Below are positions 27,577 through 36,179 of a DNA stretch of 64,000 bases, piece after piece. The stretch is from Limnohabitans sp. 2KL-27 (GTDB lineage: Bacteria; Pseudomonadota; Gammaproteobacteria; Burkholderiales; Burkholderiaceae_C): the NCBI RefSeq assembly GCF_001269345.1, contig NZ_CXOP01000002.1, positions 434,853 through 498,852 on the forward strand, in the 5' to 3' direction. Positions within the stretch are counted from its first letter, which is position 1. Every line of letters starts with the position of its first letter. Made by a program: the position numbers and the translations under genes. The notes beneath the pieces were generated by a model. The model was not told the origin of the DNA. It worked only from the letters and a program-made list of their open reading frames with translations, and did no database searches.

Positions 27577-28839
27577 ATGACACACGCTACTTCTTGCCCC
27601 ACCGAAACCCCGCAGCGCTGGTGGAACCGCCGGCAAACCTTGGCTGCATTGGGGGCGGTTTCGGTGTTGCCCGCCGTTTTGGCTGTGCGCCCGGCGGCAG
27701 CGCAAGGGGTCAACACCGCTTGGCCCGACACCCTGCGCGCCGCACGCGGCCAAACGGTGTATTTCAACGCTTGGGCAGGCAGTGAGCGCATCAACGCCTA
27801 CATTCAATGGGCCGCAGGTGAGTTGCAGCGCGACTTTGGTGTGAAGTTACAGCACGTCAAGATCAGCGATGCGGCCGATGTGGTCAAACGCGTGCGCGCC
27901 GAAAAGCAAGCGGGGCGTCAAGCCACCGAAGGCACGGTGGACCTGATCTGGATCAATGGCGAAAACTTTGCCGCCATGAAACGCGATGGTTTGTTGTCCG
28001 CGCCGTTCGCCCTAGCGCTGCCCAACTTTCAGTGGGTGGACACAGCAGGCAAGCCCACCACGTTGGTGGATTTTTCAGTCCCCACCGACGGGCTGGAATC
28101 GCCTTGGGGCATGGCGCAGCTCACGTTTTTTGCCGACGCCCAACGCCTGCTCAAGCCGCCACAAAGCATGGCCGAACTGCTGACCTTGGCGCGCAGCCAG
28201 CCCGGGCGCATCACCTACCCGCGCCCGCCCGAGTTCCATGGCACCACCTTCATCAAGCAGGCCCTGATCGAGCACGCGCCGGACGTGAAAGCGCTGGCCC
28301 GCCCTGTGACCCCCGAGGCCTTGCAAACGCAAGCGGCACCCCTGTGGCGCTTTTTGGATGCGCTGCACCCGCAGCTGTGGCGCGGTGGCAAACAGTTTCC
28401 GCAAAACTCGGCGGCCGTGCGACAGATGATGGCCGATGGTGAGTTGGTGATGGCCTTGACCTTCAACCCCAACGAAGCGGCCAACGAAATCGCCGCCAAG
28501 CGCCTGCCCGCCTCGGTGCAGAGCTGGCAATTTTCCAAGGGCACGATCGGCAACACCCACTTTGTGGCCATCCCGTACAACGCGCCCAGCAAAGCGGGCG
28601 CGCAGGTAGTGGCCAACTTTTTGCTGTCGCCCATTGCGCAAGCGCGCAAAGCCGACATCGAGGTGTGGGGCGACCCCACGGTGCTCGATGTGGCGCGCCT
28701 GCCTGCGGCTGAGCGTGTGCGGTTTCAATCGGCAGCGCGTCCCGGGCAAGTGACCGTGACCGCTTCCGTGTTGCCCGAACCGCACGCCTCTTGGGTCGAT
28801 GCGCTGGAAAAAGAGTGGACACGCCGCTACGGTGTGTGA
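27577..28839 (+). CDS. ynjB: ABC transporter substrate-binding protein, YnjB type
   Basis: Periplasmic binding protein of about 420 residues. The N-terminus N-R-R-Q-T-L-A-A-L-G, a hydrophobic stretch and P-A-A-A-Q-G looks like a twin-arginine signal. The mature part (V-Y-F-N-A-W-A-G-S-E-R-I-N-A-Y-I-Q-W; V-D-L-I-W-I-N-G-E-N-F; L-P-N-F-Q-W-V-D) matches the YnjB family, distant relatives of thiamine- and spermidine-type binding proteins. An earlier ATG at 27517 is possible. First gene of a set ordered as in E. coli ynjBCD-F; the natural substrate is not established. Confidence 0.87.
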   Translation: MTHATSCPTETPQRWWNRRQTLAALGAVSVLPAVLAVRPAAAQGVNTAWPDTLRAARGQTVYFNAWAGSERINAYIQWAAGELQRDFGVKLQHVKISDAADVVKRVRAEKQAGRQATEGTVDLIWINGENFAAMKRDGLLSAPFALALPNFQWVDTAGKPTTLVDFSVPTDGLESPWGMAQLTFFADAQRLLKPPQSMAELLTLARSQPGRITYPRPPEFHGTTFIKQALIEHAPDVKALARPVTPEALQTQAAPLWRFLDALHPQLWRGGKQFPQNSAAVRQMMADGELVMALTFNPNEAANEIAAKRLPASVQSWQFSKGTIGNTHFVAIPYNAPSKAGAQVVANFLLSPIAQARKADIEVWGDPTVLDVARLPAAERVRFQSAARPGQVTVTASVLPEPHASWVDALEKEWTRRYGV

Positions 28840-30467
28840 GCTGCTTGCCTGCCATTTTGCTGGCCCTGATCGCTGCTGTACCCATGGGCTGGGCGCTGTG
28901 CTTGGCCGCATCGCAAGCCTGGGATGCCAGCGCTTGGCAGGCTTTGTGGGCCGATCCGCAAACGCTGCGTGCTTGGGGCATGACGCTGTGGACCGGGCTG
29001 GCCTCCACGGTGCTGGTGTGGTTGACGGTGGCGCGCTTGTTGGCCCATGGTTTCATTCGGCAGCAATTGGCCCGCTGGCTCACCCATGTGCCTGCCTTGC
29101 TGGCCACGCCGCACGCGGCCATGGCCATTGGGCTGGTGCTGTGGCTCTCGCCCAGCGGCTGGGCTTTGCGCTTGGTGTCGCCGGGCCTCACCGGCTTTGA
29201 CGCGCCGCCGCCTTGGTTGACCACACAAGACCCGTGGGGCTTGGGTTTGATTGTGGCGCTGTGGCTCAAAGAAGTGCCGTTTTTGCTCTGGGTGGCGGCC
29301 ACGCAATTGCAACGCGAAGACCTGCGCCGACGATGGCAGGCCGAATTTGCACTGGCCCAAACATTGGGCCACACGCCCGCCACCGCTTTTGCCCGAGTGG
29401 TCTGGCCGCAGCTGGCACCTCGCTTGCGCTGGCCGCTGCTGGCGGTGTTGGCCTATGGCCTCACGGTGGTGGACATGGCGCTCATCATCGGCCCTGCGAC
29501 GCCACCCACTTTGGCGGTGCTGGCCTGGCAATGGCTGGGTGATGCCGATGCGGCCATGCAGGCGCAAGGTGCGGCAGCGGCGGGTTGTCTCACGGTCAGT
29601 GTGGCGATGTTGGCGGGGATGACCGTCATGGTGCTGCGCGCACGGGCGCGTTTGCGCAAAGGCGCGAGCAGCCCCCAGTTGCAGCAGGGTGAGTCATCTT
29701 GGGTGGGCTTGGCCATCGGTGGGGCTTATCTGGCCGTTTGGTGGGCCTTGGCGGTGGGCAGTGTGTCGGGCGTCTGGCCTTTTCCGCAGCTTTGGCCCTC
29801 GCTGTGGACGGGTGATGCCTGGGCGCAAGTGATCGCCAGTGCCCCCACGGTGTGGACCACCTTGGGTTTGGCGGCGGCCTCTGCCAGTGTGTGCCTCGTT
29901 TGGTCGCTGGCCTGGCTGGAGCTGACACCGCGCCGCTGGCAACAGGCTTGGCGACCTTGGTGGTTGCTGCCGCTGGTCTTGCCCTCGGTGCTGTGGGTGG
30001 TGGGCCTCTACAGCGTGGCGCTGCAGTGGCGACTGGAGGGGCAGTGGCTGGGCCTGCTTTTGTCGCATGTGGTCATGGTGTTGCCGTATGTCCTGCTGGC
30101 CTTGGAGCCCGCCTATTTGGCGGTCGATCCGCGCCAATCGGCTGTGGTGGCCAGCTTGGGCCAGGGCCGATGGACTGACTTGCTGCGCATCAAATGGCCG
30201 CTGCTCCAACGCGCCATTGCCTCGGCCTGGGCGGTGGGTTTTGCGGTCAGTGTGGCGCAGTATTTGCCCACCTTGTATGTAGGGGCGGGGCGCTTTGCCA
30301 CGGTGACCACCGAGGCCGTGACGCTGGCGTCTGGCGCGCAGCGCTCGCTCATGAGCGCTTATGCGGCTTTGCAGATGCTTTTGCCCGTGTTGGCCTTTGC
30401 TTTGGCCGCTTACTTGGGCAGGCCACGCCAATTTGAGAAGATCGGGCCGATGAAAGACAACACATGA
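28815..30467 (+). CDS. ynjC: ABC transporter permease, YnjC type (two fused halves)
   Basis: Inner-membrane protein of about 550 residues with roughly twelve hydrophobic helices and two internally repeated permease halves, each with an EAA-like loop (F-A-L-A-Q-T-L-G-H-T-P near 180; A-S-L-G-Q-G-R-W-T-D-L near 450). This double-length layout is typical of YnjC, FbpB and ThiP. The start is uncertain: GTG 28815, after GGAAAAAGA, overlaps the ynjB end by 25 bases; GTG 28836 is the alternative. Confidence 0.85.
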   Translation: MDTPLRCVSCLPAILLALIAAVPMGWALCLAASQAWDASAWQALWADPQTLRAWGMTLWTGLASTVLVWLTVARLLAHGFIRQQLARWLTHVPALLATPHAAMAIGLVLWLSPSGWALRLVSPGLTGFDAPPPWLTTQDPWGLGLIVALWLKEVPFLLWVAATQLQREDLRRRWQAEFALAQTLGHTPATAFARVVWPQLAPRLRWPLLAVLAYGLTVVDMALIIGPATPPTLAVLAWQWLGDADAAMQAQGAAAAGCLTVSVAMLAGMTVMVLRARARLRKGASSPQLQQGESSWVGLAIGGAYLAVWWALAVGSVSGVWPFPQLWPSLWTGDAWAQVIASAPTVWTTLGLAAASASVCLVWSLAWLELTPRRWQQAWRPWWLLPLVLPSVLWVVGLYSVALQWRLEGQWLGLLLSHVVMVLPYVLLALEPAYLAVDPRQSAVVASLGQGRWTDLLRIKWPLLQRAIASAWAVGFAVSVAQYLPTLYVGAGRFATVTTEAVTLASGAQRSLMSAYAALQMLLPVLAFALAAYLGRPRQFEKIGPMKDNT

Positions 30468-31141
30468 ACGCGGGACTCCAGATCGACATCGAACGCTTGG
30501 GCACGGTGGCGCAGACCTTGGTGCAAGACCTGCACCTGCATGTGCCCGCAGGCGAGATCCTCACGCTCATGGGGCCGAGTGGTTGCGGCAAAAGCGCGGT
30601 GCTGGCGGCCACTGCGGGCACGCTGGCCGGCGTGGCCGAAGGTTTGCAGCCTTTGCAGTTTGACGGCCGTGTGCAGTTGAATGGCCGTGACCTCACCGCC
30701 TTGCCCACGCACCTGCGCGGTGTCGGCTTGGTGTTTCAGGATGCTTTGCTGTTTGCCCACATGACGGTGGCCGAAAACCTGATGTTTGCCGTGCCCCGCG
30801 CCTTGCCGTTGGCACAGCGCCAGGCGCGTGTGCAGCAAGCACTGCAAGAAGCCGAGCTGAACGGCATGGGCGATCGCGACCCGTCCACGCTCTCGGGGGG
30901 GCAGCGTGCGCGGGTGGCGCTCATGCGCGCGCTGCTGGCCGAGCCGCAAGCACTGCTTTTGGATGAGCCGTTCTCCAAACTCGACGCCGCCTTGCGCGCC
31001 CAGCTGCGCCCATGGGTGTTTGCGCATGTGCGCGAGCGGCGCATTCCGGTGGTGCTGGTCACGCACGACGAACAAGACGTGGCCGACCCGCAGCGCGTGG
31101 CGCACTTGCGCGCCGCCGGAGAAAGCGCTAACCATGTTTGA
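30464..31141 (+). CDS. ynjD: ABC transporter ATP-binding protein, YnjD type
   Basis: ATPase of 225 residues, overlapping the permease stop by four bases. Walker A is G-P-S-G-C-G-K-S-A (serine followed by alanine instead of the usual threonine), the Q-loop F-Q-D-A-L-L-F-A-H-M-T-V, signature L-S-G-G-Q-R-A-R-V-A, Walker B L-L-L-D-E-P-F-S-K-L-D and switch V-T-H-D. It energises the YnjC permease. The short C-terminus lacks a regulatory TOBE domain. Confidence 0.9.
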   Translation: MNAGLQIDIERLGTVAQTLVQDLHLHVPAGEILTLMGPSGCGKSAVLAATAGTLAGVAEGLQPLQFDGRVQLNGRDLTALPTHLRGVGLVFQDALLFAHMTVAENLMFAVPRALPLAQRQARVQQALQEAELNGMGDRDPSTLSGGQRARVALMRALLAEPQALLLDEPFSKLDAALRAQLRPWVFAHVRERRIPVVLVTHDEQDVADPQRVAHLRAAGESANHV

Positions 31142-31739
31142 CCGCCATGCCCAAATCCTCTTGCGCCCCGCGTTGAACGCCGCCGCACGCCGCTTGGTGC
31201 GCGCAGGCATCAGCGCCGACGCGCTGACCTGGCTGGGCTTTGCCATCGGCATGGCCGCCGCCGTGGCGATTGCGCTGCAAGCCTGGTGGTGGGGCTTGGC
31301 GCTGCTGCTCGCCTCGCGCCTGCTCGACGGCCTGGACGGCAGCGTGGCCCGCCTGACCCAGCCCACCGACGCGGGTGGTTTCTTGGACATCGCGCTCGAC
31401 TTCGTGTTTTATGCCGCCATCCCCCTGGCCTTTGCGGTGGCCAACCCCAGCACCAACGCACTGCCTGCCGCAGCCCTGCTGGCCAGCTTCATCGGCACCG
31501 GCAGCAGCTTTTTGGCATTTGCCGCGCTCGCCGAAAAACGCGGCCTGACGGACACCGCCTTGCCGGGCAAAAGCTTTTACTTTTTAGGGGGCCTCACCGA
31601 AGCCACCGAGACCATCACCGTGTTTGCCGCCATGTGCATCTGGCCTGAACACTTTGCGGTGTTGGCTTATGGGTTTGCGGGGTTGTGTGCAATCACCACG
31701 GGGATGCGGGTGAGGTGGGGTTATGGACGGCTGAGTTAA
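31134..31739 (+). CDS. ynjF: CDP-alcohol phosphatidyltransferase family protein, YnjF type
   Basis: Integral membrane enzyme of 201 residues. The family signature D-x2-D-G-x2-A-R-x8-G-x3-D-x3-D is intact: D-G-L-D-G-S-V-A-R, then G-G-F-L-D-I-A-L-D. It would transfer a phosphatidyl group from CDP-diacylglycerol, or phosphatidate-like donors, to an alcohol; the acceptor is unknown. It overlaps ynjD by eight bases, the same neighbourhood as ynjF beside ynjBCD in E. coli, which implies functional coupling of the lipid enzyme with the transporter. The sulfurtransferase ynjE found between them in E. coli is absent here. Confidence 0.88.
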   Translation: MFDRHAQILLRPALNAAARRLVRAGISADALTWLGFAIGMAAAVAIALQAWWWGLALLLASRLLDGLDGSVARLTQPTDAGGFLDIALDFVFYAAIPLAFAVANPSTNALPAAALLASFIGTGSSFLAFAALAEKRGLTDTALPGKSFYFLGGLTEATETITVFAAMCIWPEHFAVLAYGFAGLCAITTGMRVRWGYGRLS

Positions 31740-31855
31740 AAGTTTCGCCGCTGTTTGTCAACAATTGAACGTCCTGTGTGGACAAGTTGTCATCTGCGGT
31801 TATGGTTCAGATCGTTTGGTGCGCATAGCGCAGCACCGATCATTTTGGAGTTTTC

Positions 31856-34084
31856 ATGCGCCTTCGTCAAACCGTCTTATTGCTTTTGCTGGCGCTGGCC
31901 ATCGGCGCGTTTGTCGCGCTGGACTTGGGGCGCTTCTTGAGCTTTGAGCAGCTCAAAGCCAGCCAGGCCGGTTTTGAGCAGCTGCACGCCGAGCAGCCGC
32001 TTGCGGTGGTGGTGGTGTATTTCTTGGTCTATGTGCTCGCGACAGCGCTGTCCATTCCGGGGGCTGTGATCATCACCTTGGCCGGTGGCGCCATTTTTGG
32101 CCTGTGGCAAGGTTTGTTGATCGTGTCATTTGCGTCCACCTTGGGTGCGACCTTGGCCTTTTTGGCGTCGCGCTTTTTGTTGCGCGATTGGGTCGAGGCG
32201 CGCTTTGGTCAGCGCTTGGCCGACATCCACTTGGGCGTGGACCGCGAGGGCGGTTTTTACCTCTTCACTTTGCGCCTGATCCCGGTCGTACCGTTTTTCC
32301 TGATCAACCTGCTCATGGGCCTCACGCGCATGAACACTTGGACGTATTACTGGGTCAGCCAAGTCGGCATGTTGGCGGGCACGGCGGTGTATGTGAATGC
32401 GGGCACGCAGCTGGCGCAGCTCGAATCGCCGCAAGGCATTTTGAGCCCAGCGCTCTTGGGCAGTTTTGTACTGCTGGGCATCTTCCCGCTGATCGCGCGC
32501 CGCATCGTGGCCTCGGTGCAAAAGCGCAAGGTCTACGCCCGCTGGGCCAACCAGCGCCCCAAAACTTTTGATCGCAACCTGATCGTCATCGGCGGCGGCG
32601 CGGGTGGTTTGGTCAGCGCCTACATCGCCGCAGCCGTCAAGGCCAAGGTCACGCTGATCGAGGCGCACAAGATGGGCGGCGACTGCTTGAACTACGGTTG
32701 CGTGCCGAGCAAAGCGCTGATCAAAAGCGCCAAGCTGGCCCAGCAAATGCGCCACGCGTCCCAATACGGCCTGAGCGATGCGTCCCCGAATTTCAGCTTC
32801 AAGCCGGTGATGCAGCGCGTGCACGACGTGATCAAAGCCATTGAGCCGCACGACAGCATCGCGCGTTACACCGGCCTGGGTGTGGAGGTGCTGCAGGGGT
32901 ACGGCAAGCTGGTCAACCCGTGGACGGTGGAGGTGGCTTTGAACGACGGCACAGTTCAGCGCTTGACCGCCCGCAGCATCGTGATCGCCGCCGGTGCCCG
33001 CCCCTTCGTGCCGCCACTGCCCGGTTTGGATGATGTGGGTTATGTGACCAGTGACACGCTGTGGGATGAATTCGCCCAACTCGACGAAGTGCCCAAGCGT
33101 CTGGTGGTGCTGGGCGGCGGGCCGATTGGCTGCGAGCTGGCACAAAGCTTTGCGCGACTGGGCGCAAACGTCACCCAAGTGGAAATGGGCGCACGCATCA
33201 TGAGCCGCGAAGACGTGGAGGTGAGCGAGCTCGCCAAAGCCTCATTAGAGGCCGATGGCGTGCAGGTGCTCACCGGCCACAAGGCGCTGCGCTGCGAGCT
33301 GCGCCCATCCACCGTCACTGCGAGCGGAGCGAAGCAGCCCATGGATCGCCCGCTCGCGATGACGAGCAAGGATGTTGAAAAATGCCTGATCGTCGAGCAC
33401 AACGGTCAAGAGCAGGTCATACCGTTTGACCAACTGATCTGCGCCGTGGGACGGGTGGCGCGTTTGCAGGGTTATGGACTGGAAGAATTGGGCATCCCCA
33501 CGCAGCGCACCGTGGATACCAACGAGTACCTGCAAACCATTTACCCCAACATCTACGCTGCAGGCGATGTGGCGGGGCCCTTCCAGTTCACCCACACCGC
33601 CGCGCACCAAGCGTGGTACGCCACCGTCAATGCGCTGTTTGGCGAGTGGAAGCTGTTCAAGGCCGACTACTCGGTGATTCCGTGGGCCACCTTCATCGAC
33701 CCCGAGGTGGCGCGTGTGGGCTTGAACGAGCAAGAAGCGAAAGAAAAAAACATCGCCTACGAAGTCACGAAGTACGGCATTGATGACTTGGACCGCGCCA
33801 TCGCAGACAGCGAAGCGCGCGGTTTTGTGAAAGTGCTTACCGTCCCGGGCAAAGACCGCATTTTGGGTGTGACCATCGTGGGTGCACACGCAGCAGATTT
33901 GCTGGCCGAGTACGTGCTGGCCATGAAACACGGCCTGGGCCTGAACAAAATTTTGGGCACCATCCACACCTACCCCACGATGTCTGAAGCCAACAAATAC
34001 GCCGCAGGCGAATGGAAGCGTGCGCACGCGCCGCAACGCTTATTGGCTTGGGTGAAGAAGTACCACGATTGGCGGCGCGGATGA
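31856..34084 (+). CDS. DedA/TVP38 membrane domain fused to pyridine nucleotide-disulfide oxidoreductase
   Basis: A 742-residue fusion. Residues 1-225 form a TVP38/TMEM64 (SNARE-associated) membrane domain with about five helices and the G-A-x-x-G/G-G-A-I-F-G and R-L-I-P-V-V-P-F-F-L-I-N motifs. Residues 240-742 are a mercuric-reductase-like flavoenzyme: FAD motif I-G-G-G-A-G-G, redox pair in G-G-D-C-L-N-Y-G-C-V-P-S-K, NAD motif V-L-G-G-G-P-I-G-C-E, A-A-G-D-V-A-G and the dimer-interface end with H-T-Y-P-T-M-S-E. The C-terminal Cys pair of true MerA is absent. The substrate is unknown. Residues about 486-503 are encoded by a palindromic insertion (33313-33364). Confidence 0.9.
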   Translation: MRLRQTVLLLLLALAIGAFVALDLGRFLSFEQLKASQAGFEQLHAEQPLAVVVVYFLVYVLATALSIPGAVIITLAGGAIFGLWQGLLIVSFASTLGATLAFLASRFLLRDWVEARFGQRLADIHLGVDREGGFYLFTLRLIPVVPFFLINLLMGLTRMNTWTYYWVSQVGMLAGTAVYVNAGTQLAQLESPQGILSPALLGSFVLLGIFPLIARRIVASVQKRKVYARWANQRPKTFDRNLIVIGGGAGGLVSAYIAAAVKAKVTLIEAHKMGGDCLNYGCVPSKALIKSAKLAQQMRHASQYGLSDASPNFSFKPVMQRVHDVIKAIEPHDSIARYTGLGVEVLQGYGKLVNPWTVEVALNDGTVQRLTARSIVIAAGARPFVPPLPGLDDVGYVTSDTLWDEFAQLDEVPKRLVVLGGGPIGCELAQSFARLGANVTQVEMGARIMSREDVEVSELAKASLEADGVQVLTGHKALRCELRPSTVTASGAKQPMDRPLAMTSKDVEKCLIVEHNGQEQVIPFDQLICAVGRVARLQGYGLEELGIPTQRTVDTNEYLQTIYPNIYAAGDVAGPFQFTHTAAHQAWYATVNALFGEWKLFKADYSVIPWATFIDPEVARVGLNEQEAKEKNIAYEVTKYGIDDLDRAIADSEARGFVKVLTVPGKDRILGVTIVGAHAADLLAEYVLAMKHGLGLNKILGTIHTYPTMSEANKYAAGEWKRAHAPQRLLAWVKKYHDWRRG
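33313..33364. repeat. In-frame REP/RPE-like palindromic element inside the oxidoreductase gene
   Basis: The ends CGTCACTGCGAGCGG (33313-33327) and CCGCTCGCGATGACG (33350-33364) are inverted repeats with two mismatches. The sequence (GTCAxTGCGAGC, GAGCGAAGCA) resembles a palindrome dispersed in many bacterial genomes. It is 52 bases but is read through without frameshift because flanking bases complete the frame. The encoded stretch T-V-T-A-S-G-A-K-Q-P-M-D-R-P-L-A-M-T interrupts a region that is otherwise family-like, recalling the protein-coding palindromic elements of Rickettsia. Confidence 0.75.
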
Positions 34085-34836
34085 ACCCGTTTTTGCAGCC
34101 TCTGCCCGCGCTGCTGGCGCTGGGCCTGACTTGTGCCTCAGCATCTGCTTGCGCGCAAAGCCTCTCCCCTTTGGTGCCTGCGGATGGCACAGCCGCCAAC
34201 ACATGGCGCTATGTCGGTTTTCCAAAATCCAAGGCCGACATTCCGGCCACGCGTTTTGAACTGGCCGATGTGCAGGGCGAGCGGGCACTCAAGGTCAGCA
34301 CGCGCGCTTCTTATGGCACTTGGCTGCACGACCTGCCCAAAGTTGATCCAGGCCGATTGCAATGGCGATGGCGCCTGGACCAACCGCTCACGGGCGGCAA
34401 AAACGAGGTTGACATCTTGACCAAAGAAGGTGACGACGCGGCGCTCAAGGTGTGTGTGATGTTCGATCACCCGCTGGGTCGTGTGCCGTTCGCCCAGCGC
34501 ACCTTGCTGCGCATCGCCCGCAGCATCAGCGGCGAAGACTTGCCAGCTGCAACGATTTGTTATGTGTGGGACAGCGTGCATCCTGCTGGCCTGCAAGGGG
34601 CCAATCCCTACACCCAGCGCGTTCGCTTCATGACGCTGCAAGGCAAAGGTGCACCCCTGGCCCAATGGCAAACCGAGACCCGCGATGTGGCCGTCGATTT
34701 TGCCAAGTTGTTTGCCGATGAATTGCCCACGGGTGCATCGGCGCCCACCGTGCGTGCAGTGCTGATTGGCGCTGACAGCGACAACACAGGCAGTCAGAGT
34801 GTGGCTTGGGTCAAAGGCATCAACTGGTTGCGCTGA
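34081..34836 (+). CDS. DUF3047 domain protein, exported
   Basis: A 251-residue protein with a signal peptide (about 1-25, ending A-C-A-Q-S). The mature part (W-R-Y-V-G-F-P, A-D-V-Q-G-E-R-A-L-K-V-S-T, L-Q-W-R-W-R-L-D, V-C-V-M-F-D, I-C-Y-V-W-D, I-G-A-D-S-D-N-T) matches DUF3047, a periplasmic beta-sandwich family of unknown role. It overlaps the fusion oxidoreductase by four bases (ATGA), so they are translationally coupled and may act together at the membrane. Confidence 0.85.
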   Translation: MNPFLQPLPALLALGLTCASASACAQSLSPLVPADGTAANTWRYVGFPKSKADIPATRFELADVQGERALKVSTRASYGTWLHDLPKVDPGRLQWRWRLDQPLTGGKNEVDILTKEGDDAALKVCVMFDHPLGRVPFAQRTLLRIARSISGEDLPAATICYVWDSVHPAGLQGANPYTQRVRFMTLQGKGAPLAQWQTETRDVAVDFAKLFADELPTGASAPTVRAVLIGADSDNTGSQSVAWVKGINWLR

Positions 34837-34858
34837 AAGCGAGCCGGCCTTGTGGGTC

Positions 34859-34935
34859 TGATCGGATTGAGAGGATTCGAACCCCTGGTCTCTACGTCCC
34901 GAACGTAGCGCTCACCCAGACCAATCTACATCCAG
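34859..34935 (-). tRNA. tRNA-Pro (CGG anticodon), 5' half degenerate, possibly a pseudogene
   Basis: Read on the minus strand, the anticodon arm CTACG-TTCGGGA-CGTAG (anticodon at 34899-34901) and the T arm AGGGG-TTCGAAT-CCTCT are intact and match proline tRNA. The 3' acceptor strand CAATCCG needs CGGATTG at the 5' end, but CTGGATG is found, and the D stem reads GATT against GAGC, which does not pair. The 3' end is TCA, not CCA. The molecule therefore looks damaged in its 5' half. It may be a remnant left by integration at a tRNA gene, or an atypical tRNA. Confidence 0.6.
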
Positions 34936-34953
34936 AAATTTCGGGTGCAAATT

Positions 34954-36150
34954 TTAGAGTTGCAAGCCCAGCTCATGAAGGATCGACTCGGTGTGCTCAC
35001 CCACTTGGGGGATCGGGTCCATGCGGTAATCGAAGGCACTTTGCCTGCCCGGCGGCAGCAGGGCGGGCAAAGTGCCAGCAGGAGAAGCGACTTGCGCCCA
35101 GCGTTCGCGGGCCTGCAGTTGTGGGTGTGCCCACAAATCGGCCATGGTGTTCATGCGGGCGTTCGCAATGGTTGCCCGATCCAGCCGCTCGGTGACCTGT
35201 GCCAAGGTCAGTGGTGCAAAGGTGTCAAGGATGATCGCCTGCAAGGCCAATCGGTTGTCGTTGCGAAGGGCATTGTTTTCAAACCGCAGATCGCTCGCCA
35301 GCGTTGGTTGCAGCAAGACATGCTCGCAAAAAAGCACCCATTCGCGCTCGTTTTGCAGGCCCAGCATCACGGTGCCGATGTGCTCGCCTTGGGTGCCCAG
35401 CTGAGCGCCCACCTGAAAAGGACCGTAAGGGTAAATCGTGGCATGGGCTGCAGCATTGCGTGGCGGGGGCGTGGCGCCGTCCATTGCGTAATACATTGGA
35501 AAGCCCATCCATTCGGTCAGTGCTTCCAGCATGGACACGTCGATGTGTGAGCCTTGCCCGGTTTTGTCGCGCTGCAACAGGGCCGACAAAATGTTGCTGT
35601 AGGCGTACATGCCGGCGGCAATGTCGGCAATCGAGTTGCCGCTCTTGCTCGGTTGCTCGGCTGTCCCGGTCACGCTCAAATAACCGGCTTCGCTCTGGAT
35701 CAGCAAGTCATAGGCTTTTTTATCGCGGTAAGGCCCATCGTTGCCATAGCCAGAGATGTCGCACACGATCAGCCGAGGGTGCAGCGCACGCAGCGTTGTG
35801 GCGTCCAACCCCATGCGGGCAGTAGCACCAGGCGCCAGGTTTTGCACCAGCACATCCGCTTTGCCCAGCAGGGCCTTGAGGGCAGCCAAGTGTGTGGGTT
35901 CTTTGAGGTCCAGCGCCAGACTCTCTTTGGAGCGATTGACCCACACAAAATGGGACGACAAGCCCCGCGCGCGCTGGTCGTAGGCGCGGGCAAAGTCGCC
36001 CGAACCTGGCCGCTCGACCTTGATGACGCGGGCCCCCAGATCGGCCAGTTGGCGTGTGCAAAAAGGGGCGGCAATCGCATGTTCCAGCGAGACCACGGTG
36101 ATGTGGTCGAGTGGACGGGTTCCGGACTTGGATGCGTCAACGTGGGGCAT
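34954..36150 (-). CDS. CaiB/BaiF family CoA-transferase
   Basis: Class III CoA-transferase of 398 residues, 24% or so divergent in motifs from the one at 15802 but with the same plan: I-T-V-V-S-L-E-H-A-I-A-A-P, L-A-D-L-G-A-R-V-I-K-V-E-R-P-G-S-G-D-F, and the catalytic Asp in K-K-A-Y-D-L-L-I-Q-S-E-A-G. The N-R-S-K-E-S-L-A-L-D-L-K segment is also conserved. It is the last gene of the leftward unit senB-selD-cupin-this gene, 29 bases after the cupin stop. The acid substrate is unknown and no role in selenium metabolism is established. Confidence 0.9.
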   Translation of the reverse strand: MPHVDASKSGTRPLDHITVVSLEHAIAAPFCTRQLADLGARVIKVERPGSGDFARAYDQRARGLSSHFVWVNRSKESLALDLKEPTHLAALKALLGKADVLVQNLAPGATARMGLDATTLRALHPRLIVCDISGYGNDGPYRDKKAYDLLIQSEAGYLSVTGTAEQPSKSGNSIADIAAGMYAYSNILSALLQRDKTGQGSHIDVSMLEALTEWMGFPMYYAMDGATPPPRNAAAHATIYPYGPFQVGAQLGTQGEHIGTVMLGLQNEREWVLFCEHVLLQPTLASDLRFENNALRNDNRLALQAIILDTFAPLTLAQVTERLDRATIANARMNTMADLWAHPQLQARERWAQVASPAGTLPALLPPGRQSAFDYRMDPIPQVGEHTESILHELGLQL

Positions 36151-36179
36151 GGTGTGGTGCGTGTGAGTTCGTCAGGCTG

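Noticed and set aside
28791..28838. TTG 28791 as the start of the ynjC permease
   Set aside because: It would overlap ynjB by 49 bases with no ribosome-binding site; GTG 28815 follows a purine-rich site and fits better.
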